From Niabella pedocola (lineage in GTDB: Bacteria; Bacteroidota; Bacteroidia; Chitinophagales; Chitinophagaceae): a stretch of 64,000 nucleotides of DNA. The stretch covers positions 744,001-808,000 of the forward strand of contig NZ_JAJNEC010000007.1 of NCBI RefSeq assembly GCF_021044425.1, read 5' to 3'. Below, one piece after another: positions 10,101 through 18,321 of the stretch. Position 1 is the first letter of the stretch; each line of letters opens with the position of its first letter. The position numbers were made by a program, and so were the translations under genes. A model generated the notes under the pieces. The model ran no database searches and was not told the origin of the DNA. It saw only the letters and a program-made list of their open reading frames with translations.

Positions 10101-10248
10101 TGGTTGCCGGATCCTTAATAATGGTAGCATTTATAAAGGCATAATATCCGGACCGAGGATCCGCAACACCATTAACCGGAAAGGTAGTTTGGCCGGTAGC
10201 TGCCAGGCTCAGCAGCCAACTCACCGGCAGCAGTAGCAATTTTTTCAT
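7198..10248 (-). CDS. Secreted two-domain amidohydrolase (one inactive, one active-looking domain)
   Basis: A 1016-residue exported protein. The start at 10248 (MKKLLLLPVSWLL...) gives a clean signal peptide; an upstream in-frame ATG at 10356 would add 36 unlikely residues. The N-terminal half (about 20-450) is an amidohydrolase fold in which the HxH site reads SLIDIYSDYG, so its metal site is lost. The C-terminal half (about 585-980) has GIIDEHSHIA with the H-S-H pair near residue 638, further His in THILEGYK, and Asp in NSDDAEMARRLNQEAAK near 872, so it can bind metal. Such proteins resemble imidazolonepropionase/prolidase-type hydrolases. The natural substrate is unknown; a peptide or cyclic amide is a guess. 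It is upstream of the 425-residue relative. Confidence 0.85.
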   Translation of the reverse strand: MKKLLLLPVSWLLSLAATGQTTFPVNGVADPRSGYYAFINATIIKDPATTLQKATLIIKEGKVVSVGNSAPPADAVVIDCKGKFIYPSLIDIYSDYGVSASQRPSDPFDYTAPQQFGSATKGAYSWNQAIKSETNAADLFGTDDGKAQPLRELGFGTVLSHYKDGIARGTGVVATLSAKKENLVIIKERAAAFYSFNKGSSRQSYPSSTMGAVALLRQNYLDAQWYKTRPAKEGINKTLEAWNEQQALPQIFETTDKWAGLRADQVGDEFGVQYIIKGGGNEYQRIQEIAATKAPYILSLNFPDAQKVEDPADARFIAWKDLAHWELAPTNPAAFEKQKIPFALTAADLKDLKTFWPNLRKALLAGLSAKTALEALTTTPATFLKIADRVGRLEPGYLANFLITNGELFAEKTTVLENWIQGERYDINAKNSTELKGQYALRVTGAGGVTDYQLEVKSNSLATVKANEPLTTKFSADGNLVSLSFSLKPTTKVIGTGQKDSVFENKQAGALIRLSGVNYGDSWQGVGANEKGLPVSWMATLTKETAAGKDSARQVWEQPEARVVYPFSSYGNARLPEQETILIKSATVWTNEAGGKQEQTDVLVKNGKIAQIGKGLAAAGARVIDGTGKHLTPGIIDEHSHIAVFSINEGAQSVTSEVRIGDNLNPEDINIYRQLSGGVTTSQILHGSANTIGGQSQLIKLRWGTDAEGLKFKGADPFIKFALGENVKRTTVTQGNNRFPDTRMGVSEVLNDAFQRARDYEKALKSGDKTVRRDLELDALVEILNHKRFITCHSYVQSEILSLIHIAEKYGFKVNTFTHILEGYKVADRIRQHGANVSTFSDWWAYKTEVQDAIPYNAALMQQLGLNVCINSDDAEMARRLNQEAAKTIKYGDVSEEDALKMVTLNPAKALHIDNRVGSIKVGKDADLVLWSDDPLSIYARAMYTLVDGTIYFNREQDRESRVQAAAERNRLLQKMLSAGKNGAPTVPAKPTAQVVLHCEEHEQTTGVLDVDAFDL

Positions 10249-10602
10249 TCGCAAAGAAATTTTCAGGAAAATAGGAAAAATAATCCGTTTCTGCAGATTC
10301 ATTTGAAAACCAATCATAGACAATGCATAACCCTGCAACCGCAGGTATGGCAACAAACTTTGTACACGGCATTAAGCAAGGATACCGGCAACGCTGCATG
10401 TGCATTCCGGAACGGACCATACCAGGCACCCGACCGGTAGCAGGCATCATACTGGAGGAAGGCCGGCGGATCGAATAAATTATCTGCTTTACAGCCAGTT
10501 CTGCCACCTTGCACATCCGGGTGGGATCTGTATTAAAAAGTTGTGGGAGACCGATGGGCCTCCCACAATACTGCCGTATACAGGCAGCCTTATATATGGC
10601 GT
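10249..10602. other. Intergenic region between amtB and amidohydrolase genes
   Basis: About 350 bases. Apart from the amtB terminator near 10533-10568 and presumed minus-strand promoter sequence close to 10260-10330, I see no gene-like content. Confidence 0.4.
10533..10568 (-). terminator. Rho-independent terminator of amtB
   Basis: On the minus strand a 9-base stem TTGTGGGAG / CTCCCACAA (10560-10568 with 10541-10549) is followed by CTTTTTAAT. It lies about 35 bases beyond the amtB stop codon. Confidence 0.82.
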
Positions 10603-11928
10603 TTATAAGCTTTCACCATGTTGCGACCGGTCCAGGCCTTCCAGCTCTTCATCCTCACTGGCGCGCAGCGGAGTGATGAGGTCGGTTATTTTTAAAAGAA
10701 TGAACGAAGCCACCAACACAAATACAATCACTCCCAATAGCACCAATACATGGGTGGTAAACAATTTGGTTTCACCAAAGAACAACCCATTACCGGTGGT
10801 GTTGGCCGTATTGATGGCCTTATTTGCAAAAACACCGGTCAGCAGCATGCCCACCATACCACCTATACCGTGACAGGGAAATACATCCAAGGTATCATCG
10901 ATACCGGTCTTTGTTCTCCATTCTACCATCATATTGCTGATGATGGCCGCAACCACTCCTATTACCAGTGCATGCGGAAGACTTACAAAACCTGCTGCAG
11001 GAGTAATAGCCACCAATCCTACAACAGCTCCGATGCTTGTACCCATAGCAGACGGTTTCTTACCTCTCAGCGCGTCAAAAATAACCCAGGCAAATGCGGC
11101 AGCTCCTGAAGCCACGGCGGTAGTAGCCAATGCCGAGGCCGCCAGCGCGTTGGCGCCCATGGCAGATCCGCCGTTAAACCCGAACCAGCCAAACCACAGC
11201 AAGCCGGTACCCAACAGTACATAGGTGATCCGGGCAGGCTTGTTTTCGCTGGTGTCCGTCCTCTTTTTAAGGTAAATAGCTCCGGCCAGTGCAGCAAGTC
11301 CCGCACTCATATGCACTACCGTGCCTCCCGCAAAATCCAACACACCCAATTTAAATAAAAAGCCGTCCGGATGCCAGGTAGCATGCGCCAGCGGGCAGTA
11401 AATAAAAATAATAAACAGGCATATAAAGAATATATAAGAGGTAAAGCGAATACGCTCGGAGAACGCTCCGGTTACCAGCGCCGGCGTTATAATTGCAAAT
11501 TTTAACTGAAAGAAGGCGAACACCACTAACGGTACCGTGGGCGCCAGTGACCAGGGTTTATGCTCCAGCACCCCGTTCATCAGGAAAAAGGTTCCCGGGT
11601 TGCCGATAAAACCGCCGATGGAATCACCGAAGGCCAGGCTAAATCCGAAAACCACCCAAATGATCGAAACAATTGCCATGCAAATAAAGCTTTGCAACAT
11701 GGTAGAAATTACATTCTTCTTTTTTACCATGCCGCCATAAAAGAAAGCCAGGCCTGGCGTCATGATTAAAACAAGGGCTGCCGAGGTCAGCATCCAGGCC
11801 GTGTCACCGGAATTGATCTCCGCGAATTGTTTTATTTCGGTGGGATTATGGCCAAACAATAAACTGAGGATTACAATCAGGATCAACAATGCAAAGGGGA
11901 TGATAGCTAGTTTTCGAGTCATTGACAT
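10603..11928 (-). CDS. amtB: Ammonium transporter AmtB
   Basis: A 441-residue Amt/Rh-family channel of the inner membrane with about 11-12 hydrophobic segments. Diagnostic pieces are AALVLIMTPGLAFFYGGMV near residue 50, GTVVHMSAG with the first conserved pore His near 205, FNGGSAMGAN, and FPCHGIGGMVGML with the second pore His near 352. The C-terminus is cytoplasmic and charged (ASEDEELEGLDRSQHGESL) and is longer than a minimal Amt tail. No GlnB/GlnK gene adjoins it, unlike the common amtB-glnK pair. The AT-rich 11929-12180 stretch upstream probably holds the promoter. It brings ammonium in for glutamine/glutamate synthesis. Confidence 0.95.
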   Translation of the reverse strand: MSMTRKLAIIPFALLILIVILSLLFGHNPTEIKQFAEINSGDTAWMLTSAALVLIMTPGLAFFYGGMVKKKNVISTMLQSFICMAIVSIIWVVFGFSLAFGDSIGGFIGNPGTFFLMNGVLEHKPWSLAPTVPLVVFAFFQLKFAIITPALVTGAFSERIRFTSYIFFICLFIIFIYCPLAHATWHPDGFLFKLGVLDFAGGTVVHMSAGLAALAGAIYLKKRTDTSENKPARITYVLLGTGLLWFGWFGFNGGSAMGANALAASALATTAVASGAAAFAWVIFDALRGKKPSAMGTSIGAVVGLVAITPAAGFVSLPHALVIGVVAAIISNMMVEWRTKTGIDDTLDVFPCHGIGGMVGMLLTGVFANKAINTANTTGNGLFFGETKLFTTHVLVLLGVIVFVLVASFILLKITDLITPLRASEDEELEGLDRSQHGESL

Positions 11929-12182
11929 ATTACGTAAATTTAGTATTTTAAATTATCAATCACAAAATGTAAATAGGAATAAAAACAGACTGTTTGTTCA
12001 CCAAAAATATGCATCAAAAATCAAAATATTTAAAAAAAACAATAAAATTATTCATATTATTTTATTTATAATATTTAAAAGAGCCCGTTTTCCGCCATTT
12101 ACTAGGCTTTCAGCACCCCAGTACAAACATTAAAAATTATTCCAATATTTATTATCGCATACCTTTTTGCGCTCAGAAGCAT

Positions 12183-12207
12183 AAAAAAAGCCCTGTTGCC
12201 AGGGCTT
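12183..12207 (-). terminator. Rho-independent terminator of the aminotransferase gene
   Basis: On the minus strand AAGCCCT / AGGGCTT pairs around a 6-base loop and is followed by a run of seven T residues. It starts about 20 bases after the stop codon at 12229. Confidence 0.85.
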
Positions 12208-12228
12208 AAAAATCACTTGATTCGGGTA

Positions 12229-13425
12229 TCAGTATTTACCGGGATATTCTTTTAACGCCTGCTCCAGGCAATCCATAGCGGCGTTAATGGCATCTGTGTT
12301 GAGTACATAAGCCAGGCGTACCTCGTTGATCCCTAACCCCGGTGTGGCATAAAAGCCGGTTGCAGGCGCCAGCATCAGGGTTTGGTTTTTATAGCTAAAC
12401 GATTCCAGCAACCATTGGCAGAACCGGTCACAATCATCGATCGGTAACCGGGCCATTGCATAAAAAGCGCCTCCGGGGTTAGGACAAAATACGCCTTCCA
12501 TAGCATTCAGCCGGCGCACGAGCAAATCGCGGCGGCGTTCGTACTCTTCCTTGGTACCATCAAAATAATCTTCGGGAAGATCTACGGCTGCTTCGCCCAT
12601 GATCTGAGCCAGCCCTGGTGGGCTCAGGCGCGCCTGCGCAAATTTCAGCGCCGTACTGTATATGGCCGCATTGCGGGTAACCAGTGCGCCGATCCGCGCA
12701 CCACAGGCACTGTAACGCTTGCTGATGGTATCCAGCAGCACAACATTTTCATCCAGTCCTTCCAGCTGGAGCGCGCTGATGTATTCGGTATCGGCATAGC
12801 GGAATTCCCGGTAAGCCTCGTCCGAAAAAAGGTATAACTGGTATTTCCGACAAATAACGCCCAGTGCTTCCACCTCCTGCCGGCTGTAAAGATAGCCGGT
12901 AGGGTTATTGGGATTACAGATCAGTATGGCCCGGGTCCGGTCGGAGATCACCCGTTCAAATTCCGGTACGGGCGGCAATGCAAACCCGGTATCGATCGAA
13001 GATGGAATGGGCACAACCTTTACACCGGCCGTGCAGGCAAACCCATTATAATTCGCGTAGAACGGTTCGGGCACAATTACCTCATCGCCCGGGTTCAGGC
13101 AACTGAAGAATGCAAATAATATGGCTTCGCTCCCACCGGTGGTTACCATGATCTGCTCATGCGTAACCTGGATCCCGATCCGCTGGTAGTATTGCACCAA
13201 CTTACGGCGGTAACTTTCATTGCCCGCGCTGTGGCTGTATTCCAGTACCGGCATCTGCACATCCCTTACCGCCTGCATAATGGCCGGAGGGGTTTCGATA
13301 TCGGGCTGGCCGATATTGAGGTGATAAACCGTCATCCCTCTTCGTTTTGCCGCTTCGGCATAAGGAACCAGCTTCCGGATGGGTGAAGCCGGCATATCTA
13401 CTCCTCTTTGAGAAATTCTAAGCAT
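12229..13425 (-). CDS. Class I/II PLP-dependent aminotransferase
   Basis: A 398-residue cytoplasmic fold-type I aminotransferase of the aspartate aminotransferase superfamily. Visible motifs are VTTGGSEAILFAFFSC (PLP phosphate-loop region, about 95-110), CNPNNPTGYLYSRQEV (about 170), LFSDEAYREF with the pyridine-contacting Asp, and TISKRYSACGARIGAL with the Schiff-base Lys near 237. The C-terminal LGINEVRLAYVLN carries the carboxylate-binding Arg. Length is typical. It is monocistronic with its own terminator. The amino-acid preference (Asp, aromatic or other) cannot be read from sequence alone. Confidence 0.92.
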   Translation of the reverse strand: MLRISQRGVDMPASPIRKLVPYAEAAKRRGMTVYHLNIGQPDIETPPAIMQAVRDVQMPVLEYSHSAGNESYRRKLVQYYQRIGIQVTHEQIMVTTGGSEAILFAFFSCLNPGDEVIVPEPFYANYNGFACTAGVKVVPIPSSIDTGFALPPVPEFERVISDRTRAILICNPNNPTGYLYSRQEVEALGVICRKYQLYLFSDEAYREFRYADTEYISALQLEGLDENVVLLDTISKRYSACGARIGALVTRNAAIYSTALKFAQARLSPPGLAQIMGEAAVDLPEDYFDGTKEEYERRRDLLVRRLNAMEGVFCPNPGGAFYAMARLPIDDCDRFCQWLLESFSYKNQTLMLAPATGFYATPGLGINEVRLAYVLNTDAINAAMDCLEQALKEYPGKY

Positions 13426-13518
13426 ACTGAAAAATAAGAGGGCAAAAATAAAAAAATTCCATCTTTACAGATGGAATAAGTTGAAACTGTTCAATAAAAC
13501 TAAAAAAAACTAAACTCT

Positions 13519-13908
13519 TTAGATGATCTCACCCGTAAAATACACTGTTTTGGGCTGAACACCTTTAATTTTTATGGTAACATCTTTATTAAAAGGCTGA
13601 CCCGCCGGAGCGGTAGCATCATAACCTACTTTTATTTTACCTACTTTTCCCGGCATAATGGGTGCTGCAGGCTTTTCAGCAACCGTACAACCACAACCCA
13701 CCACTACGTTCTCTACAATCACCGGTTTTTTGCTGATATTGGTAAACTCCATAAAAAAGGTAGTGGCCTCTTTATACTTGATTTTACCAAGATCATATTT
13801 TTCTTTTGCCATTTTAATCACCTGGTCTGCAGGTGTTGCTTCCTGCGCCTGAGTTGTAACTGCAAAACCCACCAAAAACAAAACCGCTAAAAGATAAAAT
13901 TTCTTCAT
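13519..13908 (-). CDS. DUF1573 secreted protein
   Basis: A 129-residue exported protein. The start at 13908 gives a signal peptide ending T-T-Q-A-Q. The mature part is one DUF1573 domain, an immunoglobulin-like fold common in Bacteroidota: FFMEFTNISKKPVIVENVVVGCGCTVAEKP, with the CGCT motif, then MPGKVGKIKVGYDA and KDVTIKIKG. It is divergent from the E1 dehydrogenase gene. The biochemical role of this family is unknown; it is probably periplasmic. Confidence 0.9.
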   Translation of the reverse strand: MKKFYLLAVLFLVGFAVTTQAQEATPADQVIKMAKEKYDLGKIKYKEATTFFMEFTNISKKPVIVENVVVGCGCTVAEKPAAPIMPGKVGKIKVGYDATAPAGQPFNKDVTIKIKGVQPKTVYFTGEII

Positions 13909-13943
13909 ATTCCTATTTTTTGTGATGACTGATGTAAAAACAA

Positions 13944-13978
13944 CAAAATTACGATATAGATGTTCAACAGTTTGCAAA
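13944..13978 (-). promoter_or_regulatory. Candidate Bacteroidota promoter of the DUF1573 gene
   Basis: On the minus strand TAATTTTG (13951-13944) fits the Bacteroidota -7 consensus TAnnTTTG exactly. A TTTG lies upstream at 13978-13975, with a gap of 23 bases, slightly longer than the usual 19-21. The 5' leader would be about 30 bases. Confidence 0.45.
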
Positions 13979-14044
13979 AGTTGCACGGTTCTTTGAAAAA
14001 TTATTCAGCAATGAGTATATTGTGATATCCCTATTTTTGCCAAT

Positions 14045-16432
14045 ATGGAGAATAAGACTTCCAACCTTACTACCCCGGGTGAAATGCTTTCTTTTGATCG
14101 GTTCAAAGATGGCGTTCTTCATGACTATTATATTGCCTGCCTGAGCCGTGAAACCAGCTTGCTGGGACGTAGAGAAGTATTGACCGGCAAAGCAAAATTT
14201 GGCATTTTTGGAGACGGAAAGGAAGTAGCCCAGGTAGCGATGGCTAAATTTTTTAAACCGGGTGACTGGCGCAGCGGGTATTATCGCGACCAGACCTTTA
14301 TGTTTGCCATTGGCGTGGGAACCCCGCAACAATATTTTGCACAGTTGTACGCAGATCCGGATCCGCAAAATGAACCATTCAGCATGGGAAGGCAAATGAA
14401 CAGCCACTACACCAGCCGGAATGTGGATGCGGAAGGTAACTGGCTGAAACTGGCCGAGATCAAGAACACGGCCACGGATATGGCGCCTACCGCCGCTCAG
14501 ATGCCCCGGTCCTTTGGCTTGGCATACGCCTCCAAAAGTTTCCGGGAAGTACCGGAATTGCAGCAGTTTAAAAACTTATCCAACAACGGCAACGAGGTTT
14601 GCTTTTGTACCATTGGGGATGCCTCTACCAGCGAAGGCCATTTTTGGGAAACCGTAAATGCAGCGGGTGTGGCGCAGGTGCCGCTTGTTATTTTTGTTTG
14701 GGATGACGGGTACGGGATCTCAGTACCGCGTGAAATGCAGACCACAAAAGGCTCCATTTCCGCAGCCCTGAAAGGATTTGAGAAAGAAGAAGGTACCAAC
14801 GGCTTTTATATTTCAAAAGTGCAGGGTTGGGACTATATGGGAATGATCGAGGCCTTTGATGAAGGCATTGCCCTGGCGCGCGAAACCCATACCCCGGTGC
14901 TGTTTCATGTAGACGAGCTTACACAACCGCAGGGGCACAGCACCTCCGGAAGCCATGAGCGGTATAAATCCACCGAACGCCTGGAATGGGAACGGGAGCG
15001 CGATTGCCTGAAAAAAATGAAGGAATGGATCCTGAAAAACGGGCTTACAGACGAAGCTACACTTGAAAAAATAGAAGCGGATGCACGGAAAAATGTAAAA
15101 GAAGGCCGCGACAATGCCTGGAAGGCCTATCTGAAACCGATTAAGGACCAGGTGGAGCAAACCAAAAACCTGCTGACCCAGCTGATACAGGAAGTACCTG
15201 AAAAAGGTGCCGAACTAAAAAAGCTGATTCCCGACCTGGTTACCAACCGGGAGCCGCTCCGCAAAAATGTATTACAAACCTTGTACAAAGCCATTCTTAT
15301 CTGTGGTGATAAAGCCGGTAGTATACAAACATACTATGATGCGTTGTGCAAGGAAAATGCTGTTATTTATAATTCAAATTTATATAACGAGGGCGCTAAA
15401 AGCGCGTTAAAGGTACCGGCGGTAGCTCCGGTGATTACCGAAGATTCACCGCTGATCAACGGGTATGAGATCCTGAACCATTATTTTGACCAGCTCTTTG
15501 CCATCAATCCCAAGGTACTGGCATTTGGAGAAGACCTGGGGCAGATCGGAGATGTAAACCAGGGATTTGCCGGCTTACAAAAAAAGCACGGTGTAGAGCG
15601 GATCTCGGATACCGGCATCCACGAACTGAGCATTATGGGACGCGGGATCGGACTTGCCTTAAGAGGATTAAGACCCATTGCCGAAATCCAGTACCTCGAC
15701 TACCTGGTATACGGGCTACAACCACTGACCGATGATGTAGCTTCACTTCAGTACCGTACCGGCGGACAACAGTTTTGTCCGATTATTATCCGGAGCCGGG
15801 GCCACCGGCTGGAAGGTATCTGGCACAGCGGGTCACCCATGGGCATGATCATTAACTCGCTGCGGGGCATCCATATTTGCGTACCCCGCAATATGGTGCA
15901 GGCCGCCGGCATGTATAATACGCTGCTGCAAAGCAATGATCCCGGCCTGATCGTAGAAAGCTTGAACGGTTACCGGCTCAAAGAACGGCTGCCGGAAAAC
16001 CTGGACACGATGACCGTTCCGCTGGGTATACCGGAGGTATTGCAGGAAGGCTCCGATATCACCATCGTTAGCTATGGCTCTACCCTTCGGATCATCCAGG
16101 ACGCATTACAGAAGATTGCCCCGCTGGGCATCAGCTGTGAGCTGATTGATGTGCAAACGCTGTTGCCGTTTGACCTGCATCACCGGATTTTAGATTCATT
16201 AAAGAAAACCAACCGCATTATTTTTATTGATGAGGATGTGCCCGGAGGTGCAGCGGCCTATATGTTTAATAAAGTAATGGAAGAACAAGGCGGATACCGC
16301 TACCTGGATGTAGCTCCGCGTACGATTACCGCAAAGGAACACCGCCCGGGTTACGGAAGCGACGGCGACTATTTCAGCAAACCCAATGCGGAGGAAATTG
16401 CGGCAGTGCTGATTGATATGATGCGCGAGTGA
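14045..16432 (+). CDS. 2-oxoacid dehydrogenase E1, alpha and beta subunits fused
   Basis: A 795-residue thiamine-diphosphate enzyme with both E1 subunits in one chain. Residues about 20-345 are the alpha part: YYRDQTFMFAIGVG, then the ThDP motif GDASTSEGHFWETVNAAG ending at VWDDGYG. Residues about 445-795 are the beta part: FGEDLGQIGDVNQGFAGL, EIQYLDYL, RSRGHRLEGIWHSGSPMG, then the C-terminal transketolase-C domain (VSYGSTLRIIQDAL, FIDEDVPGGAAAYM). It decarboxylates pyruvate or branched-chain 2-oxoacids for an E2/E3 complex encoded elsewhere. Proximity to a leucine pathway 27 kb away is weak support for the branched-chain type. A TATTTTTG box ends only 5 bases before the ATG at 14045, so the leader may be very short. 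Confidence 0.93.
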   Translation: MENKTSNLTTPGEMLSFDRFKDGVLHDYYIACLSRETSLLGRREVLTGKAKFGIFGDGKEVAQVAMAKFFKPGDWRSGYYRDQTFMFAIGVGTPQQYFAQLYADPDPQNEPFSMGRQMNSHYTSRNVDAEGNWLKLAEIKNTATDMAPTAAQMPRSFGLAYASKSFREVPELQQFKNLSNNGNEVCFCTIGDASTSEGHFWETVNAAGVAQVPLVIFVWDDGYGISVPREMQTTKGSISAALKGFEKEEGTNGFYISKVQGWDYMGMIEAFDEGIALARETHTPVLFHVDELTQPQGHSTSGSHERYKSTERLEWERERDCLKKMKEWILKNGLTDEATLEKIEADARKNVKEGRDNAWKAYLKPIKDQVEQTKNLLTQLIQEVPEKGAELKKLIPDLVTNREPLRKNVLQTLYKAILICGDKAGSIQTYYDALCKENAVIYNSNLYNEGAKSALKVPAVAPVITEDSPLINGYEILNHYFDQLFAINPKVLAFGEDLGQIGDVNQGFAGLQKKHGVERISDTGIHELSIMGRGIGLALRGLRPIAEIQYLDYLVYGLQPLTDDVASLQYRTGGQQFCPIIIRSRGHRLEGIWHSGSPMGMIINSLRGIHICVPRNMVQAAGMYNTLLQSNDPGLIVESLNGYRLKERLPENLDTMTVPLGIPEVLQEGSDITIVSYGSTLRIIQDALQKIAPLGISCELIDVQTLLPFDLHHRILDSLKKTNRIIFIDEDVPGGAAAYMFNKVMEEQGGYRYLDVAPRTITAKEHRPGYGSDGDYFSKPNAEEIAAVLIDMMRE

Positions 16433-16500
16433 TCTTCACTTCCAGCACCCGACTGCTGGCTGAAAGCTTAAATCTGAAAATTCAATTCTCAAAAACAAAA

Positions 16501-16839
16501 ATGGAAGCGTTAAAACGATATTGCCTGGCCCTGGATTTAAAGAACGATCCAACACTGATTGCCGAATACGAGGCCTATCACCGCGATGTGTGGCCGGAAA
16601 TCCTGCAAAGCATCCGTGATTCGGACATCCGGCATATGGAAATTTTCCGGGTGGAGAACCGCTTGTTTATGATTATTGAGGCCGGACCGGAATTTTCTTT
16701 TGAGAAAAAAGGGGCTGCCGATGCGCAAAATGAGAAGGTGCAGGAATGGGAAACCCTGATGTGGAAATACCAACAGGCTCTGCCAACGGCAAACCCGGGC
16801 GAAAAATGGATCCCGGCCCAGTCAATTTTTAAGATCTGA
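16501..16839 (+). CDS. L-rhamnose mutarotase (RhaM/YiiL family)
   Basis: A 112-residue cytoplasmic protein of the rhamnose-mutarotase family (PF05336), which interconverts alpha and beta anomers of L-rhamnose or related deoxy sugars. The family signature is visible: IAEYEAYHRDVWPEIL (Tyr/His active-site pair and WPE), then HMEIFRVENRLFMIIEAG, and a C-terminal WIPAQSIF. The ATG at 16501 is chosen because the upstream in-frame residues are not homologous. It follows the E1 gene by 68 bases on the same strand. A second copy of this domain is fused to the beta-helix protein at 40005-42497. Confidence 0.9.
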   Translation: MEALKRYCLALDLKNDPTLIAEYEAYHRDVWPEILQSIRDSDIRHMEIFRVENRLFMIIEAGPEFSFEKKGAADAQNEKVQEWETLMWKYQQALPTANPGEKWIPAQSIFKI

Positions 16840-16977
16840 TTGATCCTGATTAATTAATGCCGGCCGATCCCCCGTTGTTTTGTTTTTTAACAGCCCGGAT
16901 CAAACCTTTCTTTGAAGTCTGCCGTCTATCCCTCAAAATTTGGCATTTCAATTGCATAAAGCATAAAAACATTGATT

Positions 16978-17475
16978 ATGAAAAGAATTTCACAAATCGC
17001 CCTGCTTCTGATTACCGTTGCTGTTATAGGCACGGCCTGCTCCAATAGCAAAAAAGCCGCTTCCACCACCGTTCCCCGCCAGGATTTTAAAGGTACCTGG
17101 GTGGTAACCGGTACCAGTGTGGAAGGTACAGATACAAAGAACCTGAAGGTGGAAGCTTTTGATGATGTGGCGTTAAAATGTTTTGAAGGCAGTGTATGGG
17201 TATTTCCCAACAATGGCTATGGCAGCTATACGATCAACGGACAGGATTGCTCAGGAGGCGCACGTCAGATCTTATGGTCTACCCGCAACAGCAACGGCGT
17301 TACGCATCTCAATTTCAAACGTGTAGACGGATTAAAAAAGAACCAGTCTAAAAACGTTGCAGAGGGATACTCAATGGAAGTAACTTCTTCCGGAGATGGT
17401 CATTTTATCGCCCAGTCTCCTATTTCATTTGAAGGAAAAACCATTTACATCGTTTACAATTTCCAAAGACAGTAA
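16978..17475 (+). CDS. Lipocalin-like lipoprotein
   Basis: A 165-residue lipoprotein: hydrophobic signal then I-G-T-A-C as lipobox. The mature region starts QDFKGTWVVTGTSVEG and continues as alternating beta strands (NNGYGSYTINGQDC, FEGKTIYIVYNF), which fits the lipocalin-like family of Bacteroidota. The ATG at 16978 is preferred over the in-frame TTG two codons earlier. It ends at a clear terminator. The ligand is unknown. Confidence 0.8.
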   Translation: MKRISQIALLLITVAVIGTACSNSKKAASTTVPRQDFKGTWVVTGTSVEGTDTKNLKVEAFDDVALKCFEGSVWVFPNNGYGSYTINGQDCSGGARQILWSTRNSNGVTHLNFKRVDGLKKNQSKNVAEGYSMEVTSSGDGHFIAQSPISFEGKTIYIVYNFQRQ

Positions 17476-17512
17476 TTTTTCCAAGCAAGAACCATTAACC
17501 TTCCAAATAACA

Positions 17513-17545
17513 AAAACCGTTTCTGCTTTGAAACGGTTTTTTATT
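17513..17545 (+). terminator. Rho-independent terminator after the lipocalin-like gene
   Basis: AAAACCGTTT / AAACGGTTTT forms a stem around an 8-base loop and runs into TTTTTTATTTTC on the plus strand. Confidence 0.85.
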
Positions 17546-17656
17546 TTCTTTTTACTGAAGACGTCCGCACCTGATCTTCGAATATTTTTGCACTTCGTGT
17601 TGCCGGCCGTCTTCTAAAAACAAGGATCGAGATCTGGCATAGCCGGTTACTGGCAT

Positions 17657-18247
17657 ATGACTTGTAATAATAAAAGCATGCTCAAAAAAAACAAACTCCG
17701 TGAATGGGTGCCCTGGGAACAGCGACGAAGCAATCCGGATATCTTTTATTTCAGAAAAGACAACCTTATTCCCAACAGTCCGCACCCCTTGCTTGTATAC
17801 AGAACCTTTTTCGACAAAGAAAGTGATGCCTGCGAAAACTGGTTAAAAAAGAAGTTCACCGCTCATCAGTGGTTCCTGTTTGCTGGCGTGCCGCCGCTGG
17901 ATGTCCCTTTTTATTATATGAATACACATGTTGTTCTGGGTGTTTGTGCCGGAGCTGCCAAATGGCAGCTTGGCGGAACACTGGGTTTGACCATGGTTAT
18001 TGAAAAAGGAGACGTGCTGGTGATTCCGGCCGGGGTAGGCCTGCAGCATCTTGAATCCAGTGCCGATTTTAAGATCACCGGTGCCTCCGCTCTTGATGTG
18101 GTGCCCAAGATCCGGAAGGAAGCCTCCGGTAATTCAAAAGATCCCGGCCGTGTGGCTGATGTTCCGATCCCGGAAACCGATCCGGTCCTTGGTATGGACG
18201 ACGGGCTGTTAACCATTTGGTTGCAGGCCGATATTCATTCCCGGTAG
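17657..18247 (+). CDS. Cupin-domain protein (YjlB-like)
   Basis: A 196-residue cytoplasmic single-cupin protein. The pattern matches YjlB: FRKDNLIPNSPHPLLVYR near residue 35, HVVLGVCAGAAKWQLGG near 90, and EKGDVLVIPAGVGLQHLESS near 115-135. The last carries the conserved cupin GD-PAG core and a His. Both the ATG at 17657 and the ATG at 17678 are possible starts. No neighbour suggests a pathway and the family's reaction is unknown. Confidence 0.8.
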   Translation: MTCNNKSMLKKNKLREWVPWEQRRSNPDIFYFRKDNLIPNSPHPLLVYRTFFDKESDACENWLKKKFTAHQWFLFAGVPPLDVPFYYMNTHVVLGVCAGAAKWQLGGTLGLTMVIEKGDVLVIPAGVGLQHLESSADFKITGASALDVVPKIRKEASGNSKDPGRVADVPIPETDPVLGMDDGLLTIWLQADIHSR

Positions 18248-18321
18248 TATCGCTTCTCTAAACTTAGCACCGGCCGCCCTGCTGGTGCTGCGCCCGATCT
18301 TACAGTTCCTGATCTGCCCGA

